Shown: positions 10,788 through 23,372 of the stretch, in pieces
Numbering within the stretch: position 1 is the stretch's first letter
How the letters are laid out: each line of letters starts with the position of its first letter
Assembly (NCBI RefSeq): GCF_933775445.1
Contig: NC_065877.1
Location: 3,348,001 to 3,412,000, forward strand
From: Argentina anserina
Taxonomy: Eukaryota; Streptophyta; Magnoliopsida; Rosales; Rosaceae
DNA length: 64,000 nucleotides
Direction of reading: 5' to 3'
Translations under genes and position numbers: made by a program
Notes under the pieces: model-generated
Databases searched by the model: none
Told to the model about the DNA's origin: nothing
What the model saw: only the letters and a program-made list of their open reading frames with translations

Positions 10788-13051
10788 TGTAATACCCTGA
10801 ATTTTCGAGTTTAATTCATATAATTCTAGTAGATTATTAAGCTCAGTAATTTGAGTAAAATCGCATTTTTATGCCTTCTCGTTGATGTCTTACAAAACGA
10901 AACGGATTTTGGAAATTTAAGATTAAAAAATGTTACATTTTCAGTGGCTTGAGTAGGGCTGGGCGCGGGCTCAGCCCGGACTTTTTCTTTCAGTCGACTT
11001 TTATTCCGTCGCTCATCTCTGAAAACTTCCTTTATGAATGTTGTGGAGGTTGTCGATACGAGTTCGTAGACATGCGGCACATCTTAATCAAATGTGGAAG
11101 TTATTGTCAACGGAAATTGGTTTCCGAATTCAGAAAATGTATAAAAGGAATTTTTTTGGGAAAACCTAATTTCCAAAAACGGAAATTTTTCCCCCACAGT
11201 CCTCTCTCCCTCCTCCGACCCTCATTCATCAAATTCACCACCACTGATCTCTCACCTCCTGCCACCATGGCCTTCACCGCCGGTCCCAAGACCACCGCAC
11301 GATCGACTACTCCAACCCTTGGACGTGACGTACCCCCCATCGCCGCCGAGCAGCCACGCCGACGATAGACAATTTCTACAAATTTCATCATCGATTCAAG
11401 CTTTGTTTCGGGTAAGTTTCGAGCCATAGATTCTTGATTTCGATTTCTTAGCTGGGTTTAGCACTAATTTGGAGCTCAAAATCGGAGGTTTTAATGACAG
11501 AGACAAGCTTGGAGCTGCCGAAGCTTTCCAGCGACTTTCCGACCAATTTCCGGCGATTTGGGTTGCAACATAGGTATGATTGTGTCTCCCTCCTTGTCAT
11601 CTACATTTTTGATGTTGGATGTGTGTGAATTTGAGGAAGTTTGGATGGAGGAGTCGGTGGTGCACGTGATGCCGCCTAGGGCGGCGCGTGGGGGGAAGTG
11701 GGGCAGCGGAGAGATGGCGTTAGACCGTGCGAGGAAGCAGATGAGAAGATGGGTGACAATGGTGGCCGCAGGCAAGCTCACGCGCGGTCGTTTGGGTGGT
11801 GCGTGAGCACCACGCGCAGCTACTGTGGGCGGCGCGTGAGCAGTAATTTCGTGAACAATATGTGATTCAGCTGGTATGAATAGTCACATGTGATTTTACA
11901 TATCGTTTTCTAAGCACGTTGTTATGTTATTAGGTGACCAACGAAACGAGTGAGAGAATCACCATCGATGTCGTTGAAATTGCATGCAGGAAATAAAGTG
12001 AGTAAATGTCACTATGACAAGTCTACCCTTGACGGTGACTCATATTTACGATTTCTTAAAAAGATTGAAATGTGACATCTATATAATATAGTGAGTTATG
12101 TATGTGTACAAAAATGGTAAATACGATACATATATATGGGTTGCTATATTATATAATGTTACAGTTTTTATTTCTAAATGTGATTATATTATGGTGACTA
12201 TATTTATATTGTTGTGCAGAAGTCGCTTGGTTGTAGTACAATAAACATGTATTGATTTTTATATTATACGTGGTTGTAACATTGAGTCTTGTTGAAACGT
12301 TTTCTGGTCTTTGGACGTTGTTGGTAGTAATCAGAACTAAGTCTTGGCCGGGTGTTGGTTACGATTCAGTTAGCGCTCTAGTCTGTTTGCCAGTGTATTG
12401 CATGAATGGTAACAAATGGGTTGCATGGGTCTCATGAGTACCCATGTTTTGAGTGATATTAGGTAACAGATGGGTTGCCCAGTGTCTGTCGGCATACTGC
12501 ATGAGGGGTAACAGATGAGTACCTTGGTCTCATGAGTACTCGTGTTTTTAAACGATATTGGGTAAACATATGGGTTGCCCAATGTCTCATGAGTACACAT
12601 ATTTTATATATTATTGGACAACCAGATGGGCCGTCCAGTGTCTCATGAGTACGTTTATCTTTAAATGTTATCTGTTATTTTTTCTTGTATGTGATGTATA
12701 TTATACAGTTGGTTTACTCATACGAGCTGAAAAGCTTACCGGGTTTGTGTTTACAATCCCGGTGCATCACTTGGATAGTGTATGAGATAGTTCTACAGCT
12801 GGAAATTCGCAGATTCGGAGGGTTTTCTCTGAAGTTTTCCGAAGATTTTTTTTCTTCTGTTTGTGGTGAGGATTGAGTGAATTTTACATTTCCGTTATTT
12901 TAATATTGAGGTCTAAACTGATTATGTATTATTCAAGTTGACTGAGTCGTACTGTGAACTCAATTTTGATACACTGTAGTTGTAAGATGATTTCATTATA
13001 TTTGATATTATTTTAAAGTTATCATGGTTTCAAAATTTTAGAGCTTGGACA
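10788..13051 (+). mobile_element. Solo LTR, family 1, copy 2 (plus orientation)
   Basis: A 2,264-bp unit starting TGTAATACCCTG at 10788 and ending ..GCTTGGACA at 13051. It is flanked by perfect 5-bp target duplications AAAGT (10783-10787 and 13052-13056). It shares with the other copies the 5' end, a GC-rich block near 11200-11850, the 'TTTCTAAGCAC..TTATTAGGTGA' block and a minisatellite-like array of CTCATGAGTAC motifs at about 12420-12660. Its last 40 bp have diverged from copy 3. The open frames inside (for example 10949-11368) are not conserved as protein between copies. Confidence 0.85.
12420..12660 (+). repeat. Degenerate tandem array inside solo LTR copy 2
   Basis: The motif TCTCATGAGTAC recurs near 12429, 12530, 12586 and 12641, each followed by an AT-rich spacer and a GGGTAACA..GGGTTGCC block. 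The basic unit is about 55 bp, with one double-length unit. The same array occurs inverted at about 8685-8900 in copy 1 and at about 47445-47675 in copy 3, so it belongs to the LTR family. Confidence 0.75.
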
Positions 13052-13056
13052 AAAGT

Positions 13057-13965
13057 TGCATGAAGAGTAAAAGTTAGGGTGCAATTGAGGAGGAGCGAGG
13101 ATCGGAGGAGCCAGAAGCAACCCCCTTCTCCCCTTAAGGGAAAAAAGAAGAAAAAAGAAGAAGCAACCGCCAAGTTTGAGGGACCATATAACCCTATAAA
13201 TTATTGCATTTTAGGGTTACCGTGCATGAAACTTAATTTAAGGCAGTTTTGACTTTACGAAACCTTTTGTGTTCTGGTTATTGATAATCATTTGACAGAG
13301 TTTTACGGAGGCAATTGAGTATCAACAGATTAGATGGCCCTGTAGATAAGTTCGAATTGAAGTATATACTGATACGACGTAAGGTGCTCGATCATATACT
13401 TAAGTAAATTAATATCATTTTCTGTTATTTTTTTTAAACCAAAATTATTAATTAAGTAGAAGAGTTCGTTCCCATATCAAAATGGTAATTGTGTTCGACG
13501 TCTAACAGGAGTCTTGCGTTGTGCTATATATTAATCGATATCCTGCAATCTTGCTCATGAACATTTTATAAAGCAAAGACTTCTATGAGTTCTAGCTCAT
13601 TTCTGCACATATATCATTTTGCTTTTGGCTGCATGCTTTTTCTAGAGCTTCAAGTTCTTCTCCACAATTTTTTGCTCTTCCACCAGAAAAGGCTCAAGTA
13701 ATCTCTTCTTAAACCAGCACCCGCAGACAAAGGATTGGTTTGAAGAGTGCTCTCGTTTGGCTAGGGTTAGGGTAAGACAGATTTTTATTAAGAAAGATCC
13801 TGCAGTTTCTTCTTAATTATATATCGTAAGGTAATTATAGTTTGGACTAGATAATCATATAACCCGTATATATAACTTGACATTAATTATCTACTAATTA
13901 ATCTTTCAATTTCCATGAAATGCAGATTGAAAAGCCTGGCTTTCTACTACTAAGAGTCTAAGATA
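13057..13965. promoter_or_regulatory. Upstream region of the CKI1-like gene, with a possible 5'-UTR intron
   Basis: No gene is seen. A donor-like GGTTAGG|GTAAGA near 13771 and an acceptor AAATGCAG at about 13925, 40 bp before the ATG, would make a 5'-UTR intron. No clear TATA box was chosen. Confidence 0.35.
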
Positions 13966-16900
13966 ATGAAGTCTCCCCCAATATCAAAGCTTTGTTCAAG
14001 ACTCTTTTGTTTTGCTTTCGTTCTGGTACTCCATTTTTGTGTATTTTCGTGATTAGAAATACATGAAGGGACTCGATCGTATTACAAACTAGCTAACAAG
14101 CTTATTTTGCAGGTCCTTTCATGTTTGATTACCTCAATATTGTTCAATATGACAAGAACAATTGAGAATCATATTAGGTACTTCTCACATGAAGCAATCA
14201 ACAAATCAAATTCTAGCATCCACGCTACTGCTAATCTGCTAGGTTCATTAAATCCGTCAACAATAAAACTTGCAAGGGCTCTGAGCTCATCACTAAATGG
14301 AACTGAACTAGATTTCGGTACCATCCAAAAGACGGTTAGTACTAGATTCTGATTTGTTCATTCATCTCACTATGCATTTTTTTGCTTCAAACTAAAATTT
14401 CGAATACTTTCTACTAATGGTTTTTTTTTTTTGCATTATATGATTCTAATCAGGTTGCACCAACATTATTTCTGGCACTTTCGACAATTGCACACATCTC
14501 ACAGGTCACTTATATAGGACTGGATGACCTATTATTCTCACTGTATAACTCTTTATATCCTGAATGGAGTCGATTTGGAATGGGCATTCAATCTACTGTA
14601 GTGTTCTCCAATACTACTGGAAATTGGTACACTCAACCAATAAATAGGGACACTGGAATGCCATATGGAGTCCCTGTTAGTATTGATTCAAACTCTATGT
14701 TCTCAGTAAATGCTGGTTGGTTCCAACAAGCATTGAACAACCCAAGTGGGTATTCGTGGTTAGGGACCAAATGTGATCGAGCTCAAGATAGATTGTTTTT
14801 TAGTAGTGCTGCTGTAGATGGAAGAGGTGTGGTTTCGCTTGGTATGCAAGCACAGGTTGTTGTTAATCATTTCAACGCTGTAGATTTTTATGAAGGTTAT
14901 TTTCACTTGGCTACTTCAAATGGCCAAGTGATTGTGCAATCGAAACATCCCAATACTCAGTTTCAGATTACCAACAACACGGTTACGGTGCAAGAAGTGA
15001 ATGGTGTTGTTGTTGATAAATCCAAGAAGGTATAAAAGGACTACTAAGCCAAGATTACATATATAGAGGTTTACTTGGGCTTTTGTTGTTCATAATTATT
15101 GTTTCTCTTTGCTTGTTTATATTCTGGATCATAAGAGCTGCAAATAGAGAAATGATCTTATGTGCATGCATCATAAAACAAGAAGGTGCAACTCGCCAAG
15201 CAGAGCGCAAAAGTATGAACAAGACTAAAGCCTTCAGTAGGGCTAACCATGATGTACGCGCTTCTTTGGCAGCCATCACTGGTTTGATAGAGCTGTGTTA
15301 TCAAGATGCCAAACCGGACTCTGAGTTAGCAGCAAATTTGGGACAAATGGATACTTGTACAAAGGACCTCTTAGGTGAGTAGACTTCATTTCACTAGTAA
15401 AATTGCATTATTTTGTGAAACTGTTAATGTAGACCTGTAATTTGGTGGATTCTTGTTAAAATATGTAGGGTATATTAGTAGTTTTTTTTTTTGATGGAAT
15501 CCACATGATTTTTATAAAACGAAGGCCTGAATAGCCATTAGTAGTTTGGTACCATTGTATGTCAATATATAACATTGTCATATATTTATACATGAAGTTT
15601 GATTTTTTTTATTTTTCTGGATACAGGCATATTGAACACTGTTCTGGACATAAGTAAAATTGAAGCTGGAAAAGTGGAACTTGAAGTAGAAGAATTCAAT
15701 CTAGCTCAGCTCCTCGAGGAAGTTGTTAATATGTTCTATCCTACTGCTATAAAGAAAGACGTAGATATATTGCTTGATCCTTGTGACAACTCACTTGCCA
15801 AAACATGCCATGTTAAGGGAGATAGGGGAAAACTCAAACAGATCTTATGCAACTTGATTAGTAATGCTGTGAAGTTCACATCCGAAGGTCATATCACAGT
15901 TCGGGCCATGGTTGCGAAAACAAGTTATGAAAACTCAATAATTGCTTCTAATCGTAGTAGCATGTTGAAGTGGCCATGGTGGTTTTACAAGGGTGAGGAA
16001 GCATTCAGTGATTATGATGCCCTTCATCGAGCTGAAAAAGACCCTAATTCCACAAAGTTTGTCATTGAGGTGGATGATACAGGTGAGGGAATTCCAAAAG
16101 ACAAACGAGCATTTGTTTTTGAAAACTTTGTTCAGGTTACGGATAGTGTTACTGGAAAAGAAGGTTCTGGCTTGGGACTTGGCATTGTTGAATCTTTGGT
16201 AAGTATCTGTGGAGCTATTGTGTTTCAAATAACTAGATTATTAATGATAGTTCTTTTCTCATTTGTTGTTGAAGTCTCCTAAGTTTGATATGACTTTGAA
16301 TATTCATCACTTATTAACGGACAATCAAATTTTGTAGGTGCGTCTAATGGGTGGGGAAATAAAAATTCTTGATAAAGAAGCTGGTGAGAGGGGAAGTTGC
16401 TTCAGCTTTGATGTTTCTCTGCAGACATACAAACCGGATTTTGGTGATTTGGATGAGGAGGAATGGCCTCTTCAACCTTTTGGAACACCGCTTTTGCCAC
16501 CGTCACCTAAACCAGAAGGATCTCGTGTTGTGCTCTTTATAAAAGGCAATGAACGAAGAAAGATGTTGGTGAAGTACATCAGGAGCTTGAACATAAAAGT
16601 TACAACAGCAAAGCATGTTAAACAACTTGTTCCGACACTTGGGAAGATCAAATGCAAGTTAGACCTCTCCTACTTCAGATATTCAGACACCCCATCAGAG
16701 TTTCTTGAACAGATGAACACCTCTCCATCCAATAACTCTGATTCAAGACCAAGTGCCGAGTCTCAAAGAAGTATCAAGGAAATTGAAGATGATAAAAAGT
16801 CCAGCTCGAGAACTGCGTTTGCAGGCATTGTCCTAATAGTGGTTGACACAAATGCTGCTGCTTTCACTGAGCTATATGACATTGTAGCTAAGTTCAGGAA

Positions 16901-17706
16901 AGGTATTCATAGCTCTAGATGCAAGGTTGTGTGGTTAGACAGTTCAATCATGCGAAACACAGTGCAGCTAGATGAGCATAATCTTGCCCCTCCAAATGAT
17001 TACATCATATACAAACCGTTTCATGGATCACGCTTGTACAAAGTGCTTGGACTAATTCCTGAATTCAAGGGGTGTAACTTACCAATGCTCGTAACAAGGA
17101 AAGCAGACACTCAAGAAGCGGAACGTGACAAGTCGGTAGAACCAGTTGAGATAGTAATAGATAAAGGTGACGCGAAAAAAAGAGACTGGAGTCAGAATGT
17201 GTTGTATGGAAAGAAAGTCTTGGTTGTGGATGATAATCCTACATTGCGCTTGTTTTCGAGTCAAACTTTTCGCAGACTTGGAGCCATTGTTGAAGTTTGC
17301 CAGAATGGGAAGGAGGCAGTTGATCATGTTTGCAAAGCTCTACATGATCTCTTGGAGGAGGAGGAGGACAGCAAGTCTAGAGCCGTTCCTTATGACTATA
17401 TTTTCATGGATTGCCAGGTAACATGATTGAAACATCTCTTGTAGGATCTATTTTTCTTCATGTTTGTTATGTTTTTCTTATCATCGTGTTATGCAGATGC
17501 CGGTAATCGACGGATATGAAGCAACAAGACTGATAAGGATGGAGGAAAAGAAGTACAACATTCATATTCCGATAATAGCATTAACAGCATGTGCAATGAC
17601 TGAGGAAGTGCGCAAGATGTATGAAGCCGGAATGGATTACCATTTGATTAAACCTATGACAATCGAGAATTTGATCAAAGTTATTCGGGTGATTGACAAC
17701 AAGTGA
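13966..17706 (+). CDS. CKI1-like hybrid histidine kinase
   Basis: Seven exons: 13966-14025, 14113-14334, 14454-15003, 15069-15374, 15627-16198, 16338-17417 and 17497-17706, giving 999 aa. It has a first membrane segment (about 14-32), an extracellular sensor region to about 277, and a second membrane segment (about 279-299). The H-box is NHDVRAS with phospho-acceptor H338. The N-box is NLISNAVKFT (about 456) and the G-boxes are DDTGEGIP and GSGLGLGI. A C-terminal receiver follows with VVDDN (about 867), D928 in FMDCQMP and K982. The layout and the phrase AERKSMN before the H-box match CYTOKININ-INDEPENDENT 1, which works in female gametophyte and procambium through the His-Asp phosphorelay. 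The exon 3/4 junction (65-nt intron with donor GTGTTG) is inferred because direct reading meets stops at 15030 and 15045. If that intron is not spliced, the gene is broken between sensor and kinase. Confidence 0.88.
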
Positions 17707-18463
17707 GGAATGTAGTCCGGAGTTTTGTCATTTTTTGTGTGCAGACTATAACTGAGTAAATGTTCTCCCATTTGAGGGAGATATCATCTCTTTGCATGAG
17801 TTTGTAACATTTTCCAATCCGACCTAGTAGTTTTTTTCCATTCAACTTACAATCTGGGTTGTCGTGTAATTTTTTCAGCAGCACTTTTCTTTCACACAAG
17901 TCCGTATCTGGGTGAAAATGGGTAAGTGTAGCCGTGTAGGTGTTAGTTCAAGGTAAAAATGAATGGTAGACAAGTGCAGGTTGATCAATATGACCACAGA
18001 TAACTCATTGGTCACACGAAATGCCCTCCACACAGAGAGCTGCTTCCAAATTTTATAGTAAAAAGACTATTCCGTTGGTTTATCAGAAAATTCTCTATCT
18101 TTCAAGTCTATTCTCATTTGTGTGCAAAACTCGGCGGACCCAAAAAGTGGGGATAGTGAAATGTGTCGAGTGGGACCCATCGCTGGATTGTCCTACCATG
18201 AGCAGGAAAACCATATCGAAACAAAGGAAACAGTTAAACTATTTTTTCGTTCCTGAATTTTTGATTATGAAAACCACATCACAAAAGCTCATAATTTGTT
18301 CTCATGGCTCGAACATCCCAGCTAAATGTGAAGGATCTTTTAAGACATCAGATCTAATAAGCAGTTCAGCATTCTCTCTTCCTACAGCTAACAATTAAGC
18401 AGCAAAGAAAAAAATCGGTAGCTCGGCCCAAGCTTATCTCTAATACTCTGCCTTGATAGTTCC
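17707..18463. other. Intergenic region between convergent CKI1-like and calreticulin genes
   Basis: It contains the two 3' UTRs. The frame at 18021-18398 has no recognisable features. No terminal-repeat element was seen. Confidence 0.5.
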
Positions 18464-21400
18464 CTACAGTTCATCCTGGAAAAGCAGAGCACAAAACAAT
18501 TTGGTCAGCAAATGTACTAGTTAATGCAGCTGAGTTATCTAGCAACAACGCAAAAGAAAGTCAGCAAAGCTTACATGTTTAGCAGCCTCTTCAACGGCCT
18601 CTTCAGCCTCTTCTAGTTTGGACTCGGCATCAGAGTCCTCTCCGGCATCTTCTGTATCATCATCCTCATCCTCAGCCTGCAAAACACACATGGATGGCAA
18701 AGTTAGGACCGCAAAAGAATAAAACAAAGATGTTTCACGTACTAATTAATAGGCTTACATCAGAATCAGCTGGATCGTCCTTTGTTTCCTCGGCCTCTTT
18801 CTTCTCTGCCTCTTCAAATGCTGCTTTCTCAGCCTGAGGAAATCATTTGGATTTCGATAAGAAATCTAAAAGCACAATCAGAAAACAGTAGACAGTGGTA
18901 TCTAACATAAAACATACATCTTTGTTTTTTCCCCATGTGTTTTCAGCGAGCTGCTTGGCATGCTCTGGCTCATCAGTGATCACGATATTGTCAAACAGAG
19001 TTCCAGATTTCACCTGACACAGTACACATAATGATAATCAGAAAATAAATATCATGAGAATACAAACAGCAAGTCACAAAGTAAGAAACAAATTTACCTG
19101 CCACAATTCAATTCCAACGTATTTCAAGTTGGGGAAAACATATACGTCAGGGTCATCAGTGAATTTCGGGTTGTCAATCATTGGTGCCTTCCACTTTCCC
19201 TTGTAGTTGGGGTTCTTAATTTTCTGCACGGAAGGGCAGCAACATCATGAAAAACTGTTCCAAATATTATATTGCAAGCCAACAATAAAAAAAATCATAA
19301 TTTAACATACCTTTGGCTTCCATTCACCCTTGTATTCAGGGTTGGGAATGGTTGGGGCTGTCCATTCACCATCTTCCTCATCATCCCAATCTTCAGGCTG
19401 AAATAACAACCCATGCCCGTGAGCAACAAAAATAGTCTGCAATATCAATGCAATAATTCAAAAACCAAAAGTGGACTCGTTACCTTCTTGGCTTCGGGGT
19501 CTGAGATTTCCTTGGGGATGTCATCATATCCCTACAATATGGATAATAAGAGTCAGTTAAAGCTGTTACATTCAGCAGCCCCTATCAGCCATAAAAACCA
19601 GTGAACTTATTAAACAGGGAGACTACCTCTGGCTTCTTGTCTTCAGGGTCTGGGATGAATTCCTTGTCCTCCCAATCTTCAGGCTGCAACAACAGATTTT
19701 CAATATTCATTTCACGACCTTCCAGTAATGATAACTTGTTGATAAAAAATAAAATAAAAATAAAAAAATAAAAAAATTGGGATTTACCTTCTTGGCTTCA
19801 GGATCCTTGATTTTCTTTGGCGGAAGAAGATCCCAATCACTGTATAAGCTACCAGTTTGCTTCTCGACATTGTCGATAAGGATGCTGTAGGTAGCATCTG
19901 GGCGGATGATAAAGGTGTAAACATGAGTGAGCTGGTCAGTCTCACAAGGTACGTCCTTCTTGATCAAGTTATTTGTTCCGTTGTAGTGGAGAATTGCATG
20001 AACTTTCTTGGTGCTGTATCCACAGATATCTGGTCCAAACATGATGCTGCAGAACAAAAACAATTCATACAAAATCAGCAACACGAATGACGAAGATTAT
20101 AGAAGTTACATAAACAAAATGAGCAGACACTAGAACCAAAAGGGAGGTCACAAACCTGTATGGGGTATCACCACCAAAGCTCTTCTGATCTACATCACCA
20201 CTGAGCAATTTGATGTAGCCACCACCACAGTCAAGTTTCTGTTCATGCTTCACAGAAAACTGGAATACTAGAGTTTTATCCTTGTTGCTGAATTCAGGGA
20301 ACTCAGCTGATATGGCATAGAACCGGTAGTCCTCACTGGTTTGGATACCTACAAGAAGAATCAAAATCAGTAAATACGGACATCAGGACACCATTGCATT
20401 TGTTTCAAACACAACCAAAGAAATTCATAGACATTACTATGGGTTTAAAAGAATACCTTTGTCATCAGCGTCACCATTCCATTTACCAGAGGTGAAATTC
20501 CATTCCCCAGCTAGGTTCTCGTCTTTCTTCCAGTCAGATTTAACCCAACGACTCTCCCATCCATCTTTTAGTATTTGCGAAATCATAAACCAAAAGGAAA
20601 GAAATGCAAAGGTAATATAAATATTACTGAAAAAGAAAGATCATGGAAAACTAGTATTATTACATTTACCACGGAAATGAACTCGCTTTTCAATCAGTTT
20701 TATACTTGTTGAAGAACACACCTAGACATTATCCTGTCTCCGTCACATTGACCAAGACATGTCACTTTCCTAATTCAATTACCAAAGCTGAAAATCATTT
20801 CACTGTTCATACCTTAATAAAATCTAGCTGCTTTTCGAAAACATTTAATGGCTGATTGACAAGTTCAGCAACAGAAATGAGCATCAACTCAATTTCATTT
20901 TCACCTACCAAACCTTAAAAGTTCTAACGCATCTCATCGATTCGTTCGTTATGATTTCAATTTAGGTTTCATTTTTAATCCTTAACTTCAAAACTACTGT
21001 AATCTCTATCCAGTTCCATTCGTATCGGCAATTACGCAGATCATACACCTTACTTCCTCATGTACAAACACTGCACCACTCTTCCACCATAAACACACAC
21101 AACTACACTCACACATTCATCATTTCAACTCCGACGATAGCCGAAAACCACAAATCAAGCTCAAAAACTCAAGAATACATCAAATTTCTAACAGATCCAT
21201 TTCATAACAGTAAATTCAATTCACTCTCACACATTCAAAATCGAATCAAGGATTAAAAAAAAAGCAACCAGATCGAATCGCAGATTCATACACAACACTG
21301 ATCCTCCATTTATACATCACAACACAAAACCTCATAAACCCTAATCCACTTCAAATGCAAACAAACAGTGATCTACTACAGAGCGAGAATCCGAGAGAGA

Positions 21401-21515
21401 GAGGTTTGAGTATACCTTCGAATTTCTCTTCGAAGAAGACCTTGGCGGAAGCGACGGCGAGGAGAGAGAGAAGGATCAAGGACGCCACGCTAGAGTTTCG
21501 ACCCCTAGACGCCAT
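18464..21515 (-). CDS. CRT: Calreticulin (ER Ca2+-binding lectin chaperone)
   Basis: Twelve exons on the minus strand: 21416-21515, 20457-20564, 20156-20348, 19788-20046, 19627-19683, 19484-19531, 19311-19397, 19098-19223, 18918-19013, 18759-18833, 18575-18676 and 18464-18475. They give 420 aa, the normal plant size. A signal peptide ending ..LLAVASA precedes the mature start [12 protein letters not shown]. The globular N-domain has [13 protein letters not shown] and an NGT glycosylation site. The P-domain has repeats such as [19 protein letters not shown] and [12 protein letters not shown]. The C-domain is acidic ([14 protein letters not shown]) and ends AAKHDEL, the ER retrieval signal. The protein buffers ER calcium and folds glycoproteins in the calnexin cycle. 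The final exon is only 12 nt (Asp-Glu-Leu-stop), so correct splicing is needed for ER retention. The acidic repeats resemble the CRT1/CRT2 type. Confidence 0.97.
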
Positions 21516-21800
21516 TGTTTTCACCGAAGCAAGAGAGAGAGAGAGAGCTGCAGCTATCAGAATGAGAGAGCCTCAGCAATCGGAGGTCGTTATATAAGTG
21601 CCTACTCTATCGGATTTTACTGCCGCGGTTAAAAGGTGAAATTCAGCTCGGGTTAGATTCTGAGTTCGGTGACGTGGACGAATAACTAGTCGCCATATCA
21701 GCTCGGCCGGTCATTGGTGTGACATGGCGGTGTCGGATTGGGCAGTTATGAAAATGTAGACTGCAGCAATTGGAGGCGACACGTAGGTGTGAGGCCATTG
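21516..21800 (-). promoter_or_regulatory. Calreticulin promoter with UPRE-like and ERSE-like sites
   Basis: On the minus strand a TTATATAA box (plus 21592-21599) lies about 80 bp upstream of the ATG, and the leader is CT-rich. TGACGTGG at 21670-21677 matches the plant unfolded-protein-response element bound by bZIP60/bZIP28-type factors. Near 21783-21803 the minus strand reads CCAAT, nine bases, then CCTACG, one insertion away from an ERSE (CCAAT-N9-CCACG). Control by ER stress is known for calreticulin genes; here it is inferred from motif and position only. Confidence 0.5.
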
Positions 21801-22119
21801 GAGGTTACGGAAATGCCCCTGTATCTAACCTGACCTAACTCTGTTGGGGTATGGTTGTTACAACCAAAAATACAAGTTGGTTAAAATTGGCATGGTAATT
21901 TGGTTGATGATATATCCGTTGGTTTTAGAAACTTAATTATCATCATAATGATACTTAATGCAGATTAGGTAGGTTAAGCTAGGATTAATTACCAGATTAT
22001 AATAAAAAATTGGTATGCCTTTGTGAACATATTCTAGCTTTCCTTAATTGGACGGTTCTTCATTTTAAAAGGACATTGGCATGTACCAACCAATTGTGCC
22101 ATACAAATACAAATGTGAA
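21801..22119. other. Intergenic sequence upstream of calreticulin
   Basis: AT-rich sequence, no gene seen. Confidence 0.5.
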
Positions 22120-22129
22120 GTCTTAACCC

Positions 22130-22307
22130 TAAAATAAATTTTACGACCATTATTTTTATGTCAACCTTTTTAAATTTATGTTCACCGTTTTAAATTCATA
22201 TCATGTGTCTTTTCTCAACTCATATTTAGATAATAATTAAGCAATTGGACACATGACATGATTTTAAAAAGGTGAGCACAAGAATGGTGGTCAGCAAATT
22301 TACTTCC
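22130..22307. mobile_element. Small Mutator-type MITE with 10-bp target duplication
   Basis: A 178-bp AT-rich unit flanked by the perfect direct repeat GTCTTAACCC (22120-22129 and 22308-22317). Its ends are imperfect inverted repeats of about 45 bp: AAATTTTACGACCATT..CCTTTTTAAA on the left against TTTAAAAAGGTGAGC..ATGGTGGTCAGCAAATTT on the right. A 9-10 bp target duplication with long terminal inverted repeats is typical of Mutator-like non-autonomous elements. It has no coding capacity. Confidence 0.7.
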
Positions 22308-22317
22308 GTCTTAACCC

Positions 22318-23372
22318 ACACTAGACAAGTAATTTGCAAGATTACTTGTCCAGTACGGTTACATTTATGAATTATCAATAATCAAGTGGCGAATTGAGAT
22401 TATGTGCCAAGTAGTGTTATTGTTATTGTTATTGATAACTCTCTTTTAAACTGGTATTTGACACAATATTTTTTCGAGAATATGTAGCTAGATTGATCCA
22501 AATGTACGGAGCCATCAAAATTATATTGTAGATATAAGCGCTACACTAAAACCGGGGTGAACGTGCCGAGTTTGGCATCTACGGTAGTCAGCTGGTTCTC
22601 CCCGGATCTTGATTGAGCATAAACCCTCCTAGAAAATATTCCCATTCAGCTGTGACTTTTGCTTAGGATAAGGACATATGAAAAGGCACTTAGCTAGCTC
22701 CACAGTCCATAATATAAGATAAAGTTTAGCAGGCTGAATACTTTGAAGTTTACATAGTGGGCCGGCACTCATTTTGTTCTGCTCTGCAGCTTTGGTTGCT
22801 TAGATTATAAGTCACTCAAAAACAACATTATTCAGTCACAGAGCACCCAGTTAAATCCAGTTCATTTTCTAGTGCTAGAGTTGACCTTGCTTCAGTTGTG
22901 ACTTGTGAGCACTGAGCACTGAGCACTTAAGTTTCAGAACGGTACTGTGCTGCTGTTCTAACGTCTAAGCTATTGCAAGCAGTACCTGACATTACCAGAG
23001 TCGAGGGCTTGATAGGGTCCTAGATCTTTCATACCACACATTGAAGATTCTAAGTAGCCGGTATCGATCTAAATGCTGCCTTTCCTGGTTAGACACTCAG
23101 TGGTTGTTTAAGCTTGATATGATGTAGTAGTTAAGAAAACACCTCAGTAGAATATTTTAGCCATGAACTCGACTTAGAAGAGGTGCCTATATACATATAT
23201 GACACACTGACTGAGAAACAGAAGTTTTAGATCGACAAAATTCAGGTGGGATGCCAAGGCATCATTTCAGTTGAAATTACCGCTGTACTTTACATGAAAG
23301 TAACTAGATGGCACGACTGCTAAACACATATTTACTGAAGTTAATCCGACTTCTGTTACAGCTCCATCTCGA
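22318..23372. other. Intergenic region downstream of the H+-pyrophosphatase
   Basis: It contains the 3' UTR of the adjacent minus-strand gene. I see no other gene and no clear terminal-repeat element. Confidence 0.5.

Noticed and set aside
15029..15066. 37-nt intron in the CKI1-like gene using the better-looking donor GTATAA
   Set aside because: Too short for a plant intron, and it leads into the wrong frame for the second membrane helix.
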